Shown here one piece after another: positions 10,995 through 22,500 of a DNA stretch of 64,000 nucleotides. The position numbers were made by a program, and so were the translations under genes. A model generated the notes under the pieces. The model saw nothing but the letters and a program-made list of their open reading frames with translations. It ran no database searches and had not been told where the DNA came from. Positions within the stretch are counted from its first letter, which is position 1. Every line of letters starts with the position of its first letter. Source of the stretch: Linnemannia schmuckeri (taxonomy: Eukaryota > Mortierellomycota > Mortierellomycetes > Mortierellales > Mortierellaceae); the NCBI GenBank assembly GCA_029449235.1, contig JANATG010000013.1, forward strand, positions 744,001 to 808,000, written 5' to 3'.

Positions 10995-12359
10995 ATGTCT
11001 GCCACCAAAGCTATTGCCGAAGACACCACCGCCACCTTCACCGGCTGGGCCTCCACTGGATCTCTTCCCTTGAAGAAGTTCTCCTACCACCCTCGCCCCC
11101 TCGGCCCCAAGGATGTCGAGGTCGAAATCTCCCACTGCGGTATCTGTGGATCTGATGTCCACACCATGACTTCCGGATGGGGTGAGCTTTCGGGCCCCTG
11201 CATTACCGGCCACGAGATTGTCGGTACTGTCGTTAAGGCTGGCCCCGAGAGTCTTCGCAAGGTCGGCGATCTTGTCGGTATTGGTGCCATTGTCGATGCC
11301 TGCGGCGACTGCAAGGACTGCAAGGAGGGTTTCAATCAGCTCTGCCACAAGGCCACCTACACCTACAACGCAACCTACCACGATAGCGGTGCCAAGTCCT
11401 ATGGAGGATATGCTGACCGTGTCCGTGTCAACAGCCAGTACGCCCACAAGATTCCCTCGGAGATCTCTGCAGCTGAAGGTAAAAAATCTAGAAACATATC
11501 CCTGTGACCCGTTTACTTTTTTTTTCTAGTTTTTGTGTTTCTTTCCCTGCATGGAAATTTTTTTTCGCTGCACTACGCCTCGTCCGTTGATGTCTAATCG
11601 TCTCCTCCTCGCAACCCTTCTTTTTCTGTCTTAGCCGCTCCTCTCTTGTGCGCTGGTATTACCACCTACACTCCCTTGAAGCACTTTGGTGCTGGACCCG
11701 GCAAGCGTGTCGGTGTCATGGGTATTGGTGGACTCGGTCACTTGGCCATCCAGTGGGCCGCTGCCTTCAAGGCCGACGAGGTTGTTGCCATCTCCACCAG
11801 CGACAGCAAGCGCGAGGAGGCCAAGAAGTTGGGTGCCACCAAGTTCGTCAAGTAAGTCTAATTCCACTTTCTCATAGTTGGCTGCAATTGGAATAAGATC
11901 CCTTGTGTCAAGCAAAAGACCCTAACCCATAATTCCCTCTGCTCTCTATGTCCGTCTCTCAATAGCTCCAGAAACGAGGAAGAAAGAAAGGCCGCTCGTC
12001 GCAGCCTCGACATCTTGCTCCTGACAAGCAACGATAAGGATACCGACTGGGCCGAGCTCATCGACTATGTCGCCAACCACGGCACCTTGGTCCTCCTCGC
12101 CTTGCCCGAAATCCCCACCATCGCTGTTCCCCCAGGCTCGCTCTTGATGCGCCACGTCTCCATTGCCGGCTCTCTCATTGGTGGTTGGGAGATTACCCAG
12201 GAGATGCTCGAGTTTGCTGCCAAGACTGGTGTCCGCCCCTGGGTCGAGAAGATGCCCATGAGCGATGCTAACGCTGCTATCAAGCACATAATGGAGGGTC
12301 GTCCCCGCTACAGAATCGTCATGGAGACTGAGGCTGCTGCTCGCCTCCAGAAGCACTAA
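10995..12359 (+). CDS. Zinc-dependent alcohol dehydrogenase, tandem copy 3
   Basis: Exons 10995-11478, 11635-11851 and 11966-12359 give 364 residues; exon 1 is one codon shorter than in copies 1 and 2. Catalytic CGICGSD, GHEIVGTVVKAG, structural CGDCKDCKEGFNQLC and nucleotide-binding GIGGLGHLAIQWAA are all present, and the C-terminus is the full RLQKH. Exon 1 is clearly diverged from copies 1 and 2 (for example VHTMTSGWGELSGPC), and the first intron is longer. Exon 2 is nearly identical to the other copies. Enzyme role and uncertainty about substrate are as for copy 1. Substrate-side differences around residues 50-140 could mean altered specificity (inference). Confidence 0.92.
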
Positions 12360-12983
12360 GCTTTGTCTCTCGGACTTTTCCATTCCCATCCACCCCTCTT
12401 ACATAAAGACATAAAAGCGACGCTCGTGTCGTTTTTGTACTTCAAGAAAGCAAGAGTTGCTGTATATAATAAACTATTCCTCTTATTTTACCCTTATTTT
12501 TTTCGTATTTGTCAACTTCAATTACCCACTTCAGTCCTTTGTGCTTCAATCCATGCAAGCAGCGTATGCATCCACGTTTGCCTCTCTTTTGATGCGATAT
12601 TTTTCCCCCCAAGGAATTTTTCTTTTCTCGCGTGTTGATGTTTGAAGTTGAAGATTCTCCATTGATACTCCATGTACATGTACACATCCGACCTCCATGA
12701 TATCGCTTTGAACTGCCGATCCTCCTGCATCCACAGAAGCTACACAAGTCCATTTTCATCTGTTTTCTATATAGATCTTTTAATAATGAAAACTATGCCG
12801 TGATATGACTTCTACTTTGATGAATAAAACCTTCCTTGCTCCGCAGTCTTGTAGCTCCACGTCCATCACTTCTCAGCATCCTGCTCCGACTCTTCTGTTC
12901 ATACAAGTTGAATCAGCTGGGTTGTGTGGGTAACAAACAAGAAAATTCGCCTGCGCTCCCTGTTCGTTGCTCAATGCTTGCAA
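12360..12983. other. Intergenic region between convergent genes
   Basis: 3' flanks of dehydrogenase copy 3 and of the minus-strand uS11m gene. No gene is seen. Confidence 0.5.
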
Positions 12984-13846
12984 TTACAGACGACGAGCCT
13001 TGGGTGGCCTGCATCCGTTGAAGGGGATGGGGGTAGTATCGGATATCCTCTTGATGTCCCACTCAGTCTTAGCGCGAATAGCCTTGAAGGCCGAATCCCG
13101 TCCGGGTCCGAATCCCTTCATCAACACATGCAAGCTATGGATCTGAACGTTCTTCTCCTGAACCTTCTCGATCAACTTTGTCATGGCTTGGTACCCGGCC
13201 TCGGGTCCCGAACGAGCCGATTTTTTGAATCCTGCAGATCCTGCGCTTTGGGTCGTGATGGGGTCGCCCTGGGAGTCTGTCAACGTCAAGATGGTGTTGT
13301 TCATCGAGGCGTGGATGTGGAGGTTGTGAGAGCAGGTCTGGATGTCGCTCAAGAAACGGCCATATCCTCCACCGGCGCCAAAGCTGTTGGAGCCGCCCAT
13401 CAGGTTCTTGGAGCTCAAGAAGCTGGTGGAACGCGAAGCCTGCTGCTGACGGTCAGTCGCCTTGGAGAGGGTTTCCATGATCAATGCAGCGCTCGATCCC
13501 TTGCTGGTGTTGCTGTTGCTGTTGTTGGTAGAGGTGCGGGCGGACTGTTGTGATGAGCTGGAGCCCGAGAGAATGTTCATAAGTGCCTCAGTACCCTCCA
13601 TTTTCCTGCTTCCGCTGTTGTTGTTGTTATTGTTGTCGGTGGTATACAATCTAGACATATCCAATAATGAATATTGCGTATGGGTTAGTCTTCCATGGTA
13701 ATACTGACACGAGCATAGAGTCGCGAGGAGTGTAGCGACAGGTTCCTTGTTGTTATGTGGCAGGTTCGTATGTTGTACCTGAAGGACTGGACGGGGCGAA
13801 CACAGGGAATGGCAGCCCTGAGAGCCTGACGAGGGATGGACAACAT
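12984..13846 (-). CDS. Mitochondrial small-subunit ribosomal protein uS11m
   Basis: On the minus strand, exons 13846-13779 and 13650-12984 give 244 residues. The C-terminal half is a standard uS11 fold: SDIQTCSHNLHIHASMNNT, GSAGFKKSARSGPEAGYQA, HVLMKGFGPGRDSAFKA and the end RPPKARRL. It is the mitochondrial S11 (yeast Mrps18 type), which sits on the small-subunit platform. An N-terminal Asn/Ser-rich linker (about 25-110) is low complexity. The start was chosen by splicing. A short upstream exon beginning MLSIPRQALRAAIPCVRPVQ reads as an arginine-rich mitochondrial presequence. It joins in phase through a GTACAA donor and a TCTAG acceptor, with a CTAAC branch-point-like motif in the 128-nt intron. 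A single-exon reading starting at the ATG 13659 would lack the presequence. Confidence 0.85.
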
Positions 13847-15103
13847 GGCTGGAGGTTATATATTCCTTGATGTTGTGAGGTCGGTGTGAAAACAAGGGGC
13901 GCAGGTCTGGGGAAGAATGTCCTGAAGTGAAGGTCGATCGTCGGTCGGTCGGAGGAATGAACACATAAACAGGCCAAGTTGAAAGCAAAGCCAGGCACAC
14001 ACACACACAACTGCTGATCACCCAGCCGCATTCACGGACTGAGAGCAAGGGTAAACAAAACCAACTGTACAACAGTCACAAAGGATCACGTGCTACGTTT
14101 TCATCCCAAAAAGAAATAAAAGAGGTACTCTCCTCACACACAAACGAGGAAAGCGGGAGGAGGGTGAGTGAAAAGGCGGAGCCAACCTCATACAGCTATC
14201 ATGCAGCTTGCAGCTTGCAGTAAAACAAAAATATCAATTCACAATTCACCGCCTCTTGCCTCAAGCATTGATTGGGAGAAATGCGTCGCCTTGTGAGAGT
14301 GGGTGCTACGCTAAGCAGAAGCAAGTCTGTTTATTGACTGATGTCTCTCAAGTAATGTTGTAGTGACTGTTGAGCGCCGCCAAGATGAACAATGACGAGG
14401 TGTCTGTTTGAGTATGTGGCATTGGTGTGGGAAATGATAAGCGGACAACGAAGACCAAAAGACCCAAAAGTAGGGCGCCACTAACTTTTTAGGCCTGATC
14501 AGAAATTCACGCACCCAATTTGGGTGTGGTGAGAGCGATGCTTATCTTACAGATCACTGATCAGTGATGGTATTTCATTTTTGATCAACGGTAATTGCCT
14601 CTATCTCGGTCAGAACACAGCAAAGGGGGTGTGTGTGTGAATGGGTGTGCGAAGGAGAGAAAACAGGTCAACCGGCTCGGATATGGGTATCGATTCCACC
14701 TGGGCTTGTGTCTATCTTCTATCTACAGCTGTCAATGGGTGTAGTCATTCCGCAAAAGGAAGAAAGGCTAAGTTAATGTGGGTCAAAGTCGTATGTGTGT
14801 GGCTGTCTCGAATTCAGTGCAAGAGATGTTTTGAAGGAGAAAAATAGGTATGTGAGGGCTGGTGTCTGTCTCGGCGACAAGCAGATTTTCAAGACGCGAG
14901 AGACAATGTAAGCCAGCAATCGCAAAGTGAAAAGTTGAATGAGACGACTGCTCGGATCCCTTGTTTAGTGCTTCTTTCTCCACTATAAATACTTCAACTT
15001 CAAAACTTTTTTTCCGTCTCTTCTGTTCTTTTTTTTTCTTCACCCTCATAACTCCAAATTCACCCTCTTACCACCCTTTTTTACACACATATCATTTCAC
15101 ATC
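13847..15103. other. Divergent promoter region, uS11m and pyruvate kinase
   Basis: No gene is seen. A CACGTG E-box lies near 14086-14091. A 16-base perfect palindrome lies at 14553-14568. A T/C-rich leader with TATAAAT near 14984 precedes the pyruvate kinase ATG. Confidence 0.5.
14553..14568. promoter_or_regulatory. Perfect palindrome ATCACTGATCAGTGAT
   Basis: A 16-base perfect inverted repeat about 535 bases upstream of the pyruvate kinase start; its 12-base core recurs at 62887-62898. It could be a dimeric regulator site, but no factor is known to me for it. Confidence 0.4.
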
Positions 15104-15626
15104 ATGTTGGACGAAGGCATCAAGACTAACCTCGAGTGGACCTCTGCCCTCGACATCGACTACCTGCCCACCAACACCCGCAAGACTTCCATCATCTGCA
15201 CCATCGGTACCGTTTGCTTCGCTATCTCTCTTTGCCTTGATCTATCGCCCTCCACTTTGTGTTATCGACCTCATTCGCATTCATATCACTATAATGCTAA
15301 CTGCATCGCTGACTCTTCTTTTTATTCAACCAGGTCCTAAGACCAACTCGGTCGAGATGCTCAGCAAGTTGCGCGACGCTGGAATGAACATTGTCCGCAT
15401 GGTATGTTACTTAGCAATCAGCCTCGTTCTCATCTTGATTACCACGAAAAAAAAACTTTTTCTTCTGCAAAAGCGAATACGCAAAATATAATTCAGAATA
15501 CTAATTTGCCACCTCCATTCTCTCCTCATCCCAACGTATTTTGTCTCAAAGAACTTTTCTCACGGATCGTATGAGTACCACCAGTCTGTCATTGACAACA
15601 CCCGCAAGAGTTGCCAGGGTAAGCTA

Positions 15627-15662
<36 letters not shown>

Positions 15663-17441
15663 CTTGTTCTTGTTCTTGCAAGTTGCTAGAGGGGGATCAA
15701 CGAACGGACACTGGATAGCAGCGCAACCGATGATATGGACAGTGGGACATATTTTACATATCTTGTGGAACATTGTATTTCGGACAAAACAAACATACAA
15801 AAAAAAAAAAGAAGAGGGAAAACGACCGACAATGAGATTACAATGATTCAAGCCCCGTTCGACAGCACCACACTTTCCCTTATCTCTGTCTCTTTTTGTG
15901 TTCTTTATCATTGAACGTGGAGAAAGAAAAGAGGCGAACGCACCAAAAAAAAAAAAAAAAAAAAGTGGACTGTCGCTGCAATCTAATTTGATTGCCCGCT
16001 TGATTGGCGTCGTTTCCCGTGTCTCGCCCTCTTTCGCGCGTCATATGGAGCAGGAAAATGAGCGGAAAAATGAGCCTGAAGTGGGTGTATGGATCGTCAT
16101 AGCGAAACTTTAGTCCCGACATGCATATTAACGTACAAAACAACGTATTATCTTTTAGTGCACCCTGGGCGTCCCGTGGGTATTGCTCTCGACACTAAGG
16201 GTCCCGAGATCCGCACAGGATTGATGAAGGACGACATCGAGGTCCCCATCCTCGCCGGTCACAAGTTGATCATCACCACCGACGAACAGTACGCCGAGGC
16301 CTGCACGGGCGACTACATGTACGTCGACTATAAGAACCTCCCCAAGGTCATCACTCCCGGCAAGATCATCTACGTTGACGACGGCGTCCTCTCCTTCAGG
16401 GTTCTCGAGGTCGACGGCACCAGCGTCAAGGTCGAGGCCATCAACAACGGCAAGATCTGCTCCCGTAAGGGTGTCAACCTCCCCAAGACTGATGTCGATC
16501 TGCCCGCCCTCTCCGAGAAGGACAAGAAGGATCTTCTCTTTGGTGTCCAGAACAATGTTGATATTATCTTTGCCTCGTTTATCCGTCGTGCTGACGATGT
16601 CCGCGAGATCCGCAAGGTTCTTGGTGAGGAGGGCAAGCACATCAAGATTATCTCCAAGATCGAGAACCACCAGGGTGTCAAGAACTTTGATGAGATTCTC
16701 GAGGCGACCGACGGAGTCATGGTCGCCCGTGGTGATCTTGGTATCGAGATCCCCTGCGCCCAGGTCTTTATCGCCCAAAAGATGATGATCTCCAAGTGCA
16801 ACCTGGCCGGCAAGCCCGTCATCTGCGCCACCCAGATGCTCGAGTCCATGACCTACAACCCCCGCCCCACCCGTGCCGAGGTCTCTGATGTCGCCAACGC
16901 CGTCTTGGACGGAGCCGACTGTGTCATGCTCTCAGGCGAGACTGCCAAGGGGTCTTACCCCCTCGAGGCCGTCCGCACCATGGACGAGACCTGCATCCTC
17001 GCCGAGTCCGCCATCTGCTACCCCCCACTCTTCAACGAGCTCCGCCAACTCCAGAAGCGCCCCGTCGAGACCACCGAGACCGTCGCCTCGTCTGCCGTCT
17101 CGGCCTCGCAGGAGCAAAAGGCCGGTGCTATCATTGTCCTCTCGACCTCCGGTGATACCGCCCGCATGGTCTCCAAGTACCGCCCCCAGGCCAACATCAT
17201 CATTGTCACCCGCAAGGAGTCGACCGCCCGCGCCATCCATTTGTCTCGCGGCTGCTACCCTTTCATCTACAAGGAACCCAAGAGCCAGGATTGGCAGGAG
17301 GATGTCGATAAGAGATTGCGCTGGGGTATGGACCAGGCCATCGAGGTCGGTCTCCTTAAGGCTGGTCAGCCCGTTGTTGTTATTCAAGGATTCCGCTCCG
17401 GATACGGCAACACCAACACTATGCGCATCGTCGTCGCCTAA
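15104..17441 (+). CDS. Pyruvate kinase
   Basis: Exons 15104-15206, 15334-15401, 15552-15618 and 16159-17441 give 506 residues, the normal eukaryotic length. The enzyme converts phosphoenolpyruvate and ADP to pyruvate and ATP, the last step of glycolysis, in the cytosol. Seen directly: TSIICTIGPKTNSVEML and DAGMNIVRMNFSHGSYEYH near the N-terminus (phosphate and nucleotide site), ALDTKGPEIRTG, the active-site lysine region IISKIENHQGV, VMVARGDLGIEIP, ATQMLESMTYNPRPTRAEV and CVMLSGETAKGSYP. The C-terminal domain has VLSTSGDTARM, the usual fructose-1,6-bisphosphate contact region, so allosteric activation is likely. Three introns cluster in the first 240 coding bases; the third is unusually long (540 nt), with poly(T) and poly(A) runs. 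Codon use is strongly C-biased, fitting high expression. Confidence 0.95.
15619..16158 (+). other. Long third intron of pyruvate kinase with T and A runs
   Basis: The intron starts GTAAGC and ends TTTTAG. It carries a poly(T) run (about 15630-15661) near its 5' end and a poly(A) run (about 15945-15964). It is four to five times longer than the other introns of the gene. No second coding exon or clear snoRNA boxes were seen inside. Confidence 0.6.
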
Positions 17442-18090
17442 GTGCTTTGAGCTTCTATGAACAGCATAACTCTCTTTCTCATTCATTCCTACCCAACCCC
17501 ACTAGCATCCCCGTCATTCTCTGTACAGTCCATTCTCCATAGCATCCTTAACATTCCTATTGCAAATACAACTCTACTACATTTTAATCTCACATTCTCT
17601 TTATGCATTGCTTTGTTTGCCCCAGGTTAAATTTTAGTGCCATCGTTCCAGTTCTCGCCTTATATGTATGGACGCATGATATTATTGTCACTTTTTTTTT
17701 ACGAAGCGAGTTCGTTTCTGGTGGAACTGGAATGGGGGAATGAACTGAGTTGTGCTAGTGGAGCGGTAGTGAGGACTAGAGTGTAAGAGTGAGTTGGAGC
17801 ACGCACGATGACTGACCATCCACATACGCCGTCCTCCTCCTCTACCTCCTTTAAACGTGCCATCAAAAAAGGTCAATAGGATCCACAAGAGCGTGTATAT
17901 GCATCCTTAACTCCATTCTCCTCCGCATCGTTTTTGTCGGTCGATTCTGGAACGCGTCGCAAAAAAGATCCTATGTTTTTTTCATATAAAAACTCTCTCC
18001 CCCTCCTGGCGTTCCCCTCATCATTCAACCTTATACCCTTCTCTACTTCTCCTCTCAACAAACACTCCTCTAATCTCAACGCTCTTCCAA
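17442..18090. other. Intergenic region
   Basis: 3' flank of pyruvate kinase and promoter of the His-rich gene. TATAAAA near 17985 and a C/T-rich leader precede the ATG at 18091. No gene is seen. Confidence 0.5.
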
Positions 18091-19267
18091 ATGCGTATCC
18101 CAACCATCGTACTCCTCTCTAGCGTCGCTCTCTCGCTCCTGGTCAATGCCGAGAACGCACCCGCTGCCCCTACTGCCGATGTAGCCGCCGGTGCTACTCC
18201 AATTGCAGCCAACGTCGCCGCTGCTACTCCAGTTGCAGACAACGTCGGCGCTGCTACTCCAATTGCAGCTAACGTCGCCGCTGCTACTCCAGTTGCAGCC
18301 AACGTCGTCGCCGAGGCCAAACCCGAGGTCGTGACCGAAGCCACCAGCCCGTTGAAGATGGAGGAGGATGGCAATGGCAAGGTCTTCACTAAGACGACTG
18401 TTGCCTTCGACGACACGAACAAGGAAGTCAAGAACAAAGAGGAAGCCGATTTCAAGGCACAAGGTCTCTTGGATATCGACTTGGGTGGAGACGGCCACGG
18501 AAAGCACCACCACCACCATCATGATGATTGGTTTGATGACTGGTTTGATGATGATTGGTTTGATGAGAATCATTACAATCATTACATTCATCACAATCAT
18601 TACCATCTGTTTGGCGATAAGGACTACTGGCCTCGTCCTGTGCCCAAGGGGTGTCCTGAGTTGTCTTTCTATGATCAGATGGTAAGCACAAACAGTACAA
18701 CTAGGAGAAAGAGTCAAACTCTCTCTCTCTCTCTCTCTTTCTTTGCCTCTCTCTCTCCAAATCGAATTAACTTTACGGTCTCTTTTTTTTTTTTTTTTTT
18801 TTTTTTTTTCTGTTGTTGTCGTTTGCGCTTCGATATATATATTTTTTTTACGATAGATCTGGGACCAGCAGCGCTACCATGGAATTATTCATCGACGCAG
18901 AGGCCCACTCGCCGACGCCTCCGGTCCTTCCCCGATTGCAGCAGACGTCGACAACAAGGACGCCGAGGCCGACAATGACACTGAGGCCGAAATGAAGGAT
19001 GCCCCACCCGCCCCCGCCGCCCCTGCTGACCCCGCCGCCGCCGTCGTCGAGGACAAGGATGTTGGAAAGACGGATGAGACAGTCGACTCCAAGGGTCTCC
19101 ATCTCTGTATCCTGGGCGATTGCGACCATGACGAGCACGAGCACGACCATGACGACCATCACCATCATCACAACGGTCATCACAAGTTGAGTAGGTTCTT
19201 GAGACAGTTCCGTGGTAAGGCCTTGAGGATTGATAGCCGTGGATGTCCTCTTCCTTACAAGCACTAG
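18091..19267 (+). CDS. Secreted histidine-rich, acidic repeat protein
   Basis: Exons 18091-18681 and 18857-19267 give 333 residues. A clear signal peptide (MRIPTIVLLSSVALSLLVNA) is followed by imperfect ten-residue repeats of the type ATPIAANVAA (about residues 30-70). Next comes a histidine cluster with six consecutive His and DDWF units (about 135-165), then a His/Tyr segment. After the intron an Ala/Pro-rich linker and a second cluster of alternating His and Asp (about 285-305) precede a C-terminal basic stretch. The clusters could bind divalent metals such as zinc, copper or nickel outside the cell; that is inference from composition. Four cysteines are visible in or near GCPELS, CILGDCD and RGCPLP. 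The intron contains a long poly(T). I recognise no named family. Confidence 0.75.
18783..18809 (+). repeat. Poly(T) tract in the intron of the His-rich gene
   Basis: About 27 uninterrupted T, preceded by a (TC)n microsatellite near 18719-18740. Both lie inside the single intron. Confidence 0.8.
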
Positions 19268-19305
19268 AAAAAGGATTGTAACAAACCTATCCCCGTCCAC
19301 AAACT

Positions 19306-19350
19306 TAAAAAACAACAACAATAACAACAACAACAACAACAACAACAACA
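19306..19350 (+). repeat. CAA-repeat microsatellite in the 3' flank
   Basis: Imperfect (AAC)n/(CAA)n run just downstream of the His-rich gene stop, between two convergent genes. Confidence 0.75.
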
Positions 19351-19540
19351 AAGCACCCACTGTACATAGACACACATTCAACTCTCAAAGAATGCGATAC
19401 CTGGGATGCCTTCTAATGAACAATAAAAAACCAACCGGACGGCTACTTTTGAAAAAAGAAAATAATGTTTATACTAAATGCATGAAAGAACGGTTGGGGG
19501 AATGAATGCAGGCACAAAAAAATAATAACTACAGAAAAGT

Positions 19541-22500
19541 CTACTTGAAGGGCGCGGTGAGGGGATCGATGATCTTGCCGAGCTTGGTGGTGACTCTGGG
19601 GAGGGTCATCTTCTGGAAGGTAGCGTTGGTGTTCCATTCCTTTCCGACAGGGGCACGGAGAGACTGTTCGTACTGGGCCCAGGTCTTGAAAGGGTGAGGA
19701 ATCTTGGTCACAGAGTAGGCTGAAGCCTTCTTGTCGCGCTTCTCGTTGATGATCACATGGGCCAACTTGGCATCCTTGCGTTTGCTGATATCCACTCCAT
19801 CGCCGGGTTGTGCCTTCTTCACTACCACATTCTTCTTCTTCTTCTGTCCCTTTCCAGCCCACGAGCCCTAATAGTTTCAAGGAGAATACACAAGTTGGAT
19901 TAATACGCTGTCAACAAAGCATCATTCACTGATGCCAAGAATAAGAAAAAAAAAGGGAGGGGACTTACCCATCCGGGAAGGGTGAGGTCAATGTCTTTGG
20001 GTTTCTCGGCTTCCATGGTCTCCATCTTCTCCCTCTCAAACTCAGAAACAACGTTGTCGTTGGCGAAAGCACGGGCAACGAGATCGCGTTGTGAAAGAGC
20101 AGCGGCAGTCTTGGCATGGACCATCACAGGCTCAGGCTCTGAATCGTCCGAGTCGTTGCCATCTCCCGCTACCGTTACTGTCCCTTCCTCCGCTGATTCC
20201 ATCTCTTCCGTTGCTGCCTTCTTGTTCTTCTTGTCCTTCTTCGATGCCGTTGATGCTGGTACTGATGCTGTGATCGACTCGTCTTTGTGCAATCCGCGCT
20301 CCTTTTGGCTGTCCTTGCTGAGGGTCAAGAAGGAGCTGGTATCAATCTGGACATCGTCATCCGATCCGGCCTCGGCGTCCTTCTGCTTCTTGATCTTGGC
20401 CTGCAACTTGTCGACCTTGGAGCTGTCCTTGGTCGTACCCTTGTCGTTCTTCCGTGCAATCTTGCCCTGGTGGTGCTTGTCCGTCTTGAGCCATGGGTTG
20501 GCGGATTCGTCGTCAGAGTCGTTGCCCTGTGCGGCAGTCCGTGCGCTTGTGCCAGCAATCTTGACAGTAACAGGGCCGGCAACCTTGGTCGTGTGTCCAG
20601 CCGAGAGTGCAACCTTGTTGATCTGACCAGCATTGTTCAACTTGACAGCCTTGTCAGGCTGGCTGCTGCTCTCCATAGGGCCGTCCGAAGCAGTGCCAAA
20701 GACCATGCGTCCACCGGCACCAATGACAGTACCGGCCTCAGCCTCCTTGGTTTTGCCTCCCTTCTTATTCTTCTTAACCGTCTTCCACTCGTCATCGCTC
20801 GACATGGCACGCATCTCCTCCTCCTCCATCATCTCCTTGCGGAACTCCTCGGCGGCAATCTGAGCCTGAATCTTGCTCCTCTTGGCAGCATCTTGCATGA
20901 ACTTCATGGCAAAGACTCCCTTGCCGACCTTGGCTTCCTTGGCAGCATCCTCAGCCTTGGCCAACTGTGCCTCGACCTGGGCCAACTCATCGAAAGCGCG
21001 AGCCTTGGCGCCCTCAATATCATCGTCCTCCAGATCACTGTAGTCGCTCTCGCCACCAGACTGCTCCTCGTCCGAGTCGACATCCTGGATCTTGCGTCTC
21101 AGACGGTCACCACGCTCAATCTGCTCGGTAATAGCCTGGCGAGACTCGGGATCAAAGTTTCCATGCTTGAGCTGGTCCTTGGCCCACTTGCCAGTGTTCT
21201 TGTGCTTGAGGGTCATACGCTCCTGGGCACGCTTTTGCTCGGCCAACAGACGCTCCTCGTGAGCCTGAGCAGGGTCAAGATCCGCCATCTCTTCGGCAGT
21301 CAGTCCGTTGCGTTCACGCTCCTTCTTCTTAATCTTGCGGTACAACTTGCTCTTAATCTTGGAGACACGCTTGGCACGGATCTCGTCACGGAACATCAAC
21401 TCACGCATCATGCGGAGGTCCTGGCGACGCTTCTCCACCTCCTCGGTCGTCATCTTGTTCAGAGCCAGCTCCTCAAATTCGACCAGCTTGCGTTCCTGCA
21501 TACCACCCTCCATCAACACACTCTCGACCTCACGTTCCATCTTTGTCGAAACATCAAAACTGCTGGCAAGAGAAGCACTCGAGGGGGCATGGATGCCGGG
21601 AGCGTTCATAGGGAAGGCCAAGTGCTCGGCCTGACGGTTCTGTTGGACAATGGGCAACCACTTGGAGACCTCCTTCTTGGATTCATCATAGGCAGCCTGA
21701 CGGTTCAAACGATCCTGGACAATCTTGGGCAGAGGCGCTGCCAGGGTCTCTACAGACTTGCCGCTCTTAGGACCACTCTCCAAAGCCTGAACGTTCTTCT
21801 TCAACGAGCTGAAGCCGGCCTCATCCTGAATAGAGCTGACCAAATCAAACATGTCGAGTTTCTTCTTGTTGCTAGGGCCGTTGAGGGAGTGTGCTGCTGA
21901 AGATCGGTGAGCCTGAAGGTTGTATTCCGATTCGTCATAGGCCTCGGTACGCTCGCGGAGGTTCTTGCGAGCCTTCTTTGTCGAGGTCGAGGTGGCGTCA
22001 TCCTGCTTGCGCTTCTTGACAGAGGTCCCCAACGAGTCGATAAAGCTGGTCAGGTTGTTGGACTTGCCCTCGTCCTCGTCCTCGTCCATAGCATCATCTT
22101 CGTCCTCATCTTCTTCAGCGTCCTCTTCATCATCCTCGTCCTCATCGTCATCCTCCTCATCCTCATCATCGCCGCCAAACTTGAAATCGTCGACCTCGCT
22201 GTCAGAGTCGTTAAATCCTGCGACCTTGGTCTTCTTGGGCAAAGGAATCTCGTCATCCGACTGGGGCTGGTCCAACATCTCAGAGATATCCATGTACTCT
22301 GCACCCTCCTCCTCCTCGGACTCCTCTTCTTCCTCGCTTTCATCCTGGTCCATCATGTCCTCGTCCTCTGAATCCGCAGCCTTGCTCTTGCCCTAATAGC
22401 CCATTTCGCACATTCAACAACAGATCTTGTCAATACATCGATAGGTTTCGAAGCATGTGAAAGAAACACGAACAAAACATACTATTTCATGTGCTTCAGT

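Noticed and set aside
4786..12359. Biosynthetic gene cluster around the dehydrogenases
   Set aside because: No synthase, P450, transporter or regulator lies nearby. The neighbours are housekeeping genes, so this is a local tandem duplication.
16155..16778. Minus-strand open frame within pyruvate kinase
   Set aside because: Antisense shadow of a strongly codon-biased exon.
20287..21900. Long plus-strand open frame (537 codons) opposite UTP14
   Set aside because: It is an antisense shadow created by codon bias. The minus strand encodes the conserved UTP14 in this stretch, and the shadow product is Leu-rich without a family.
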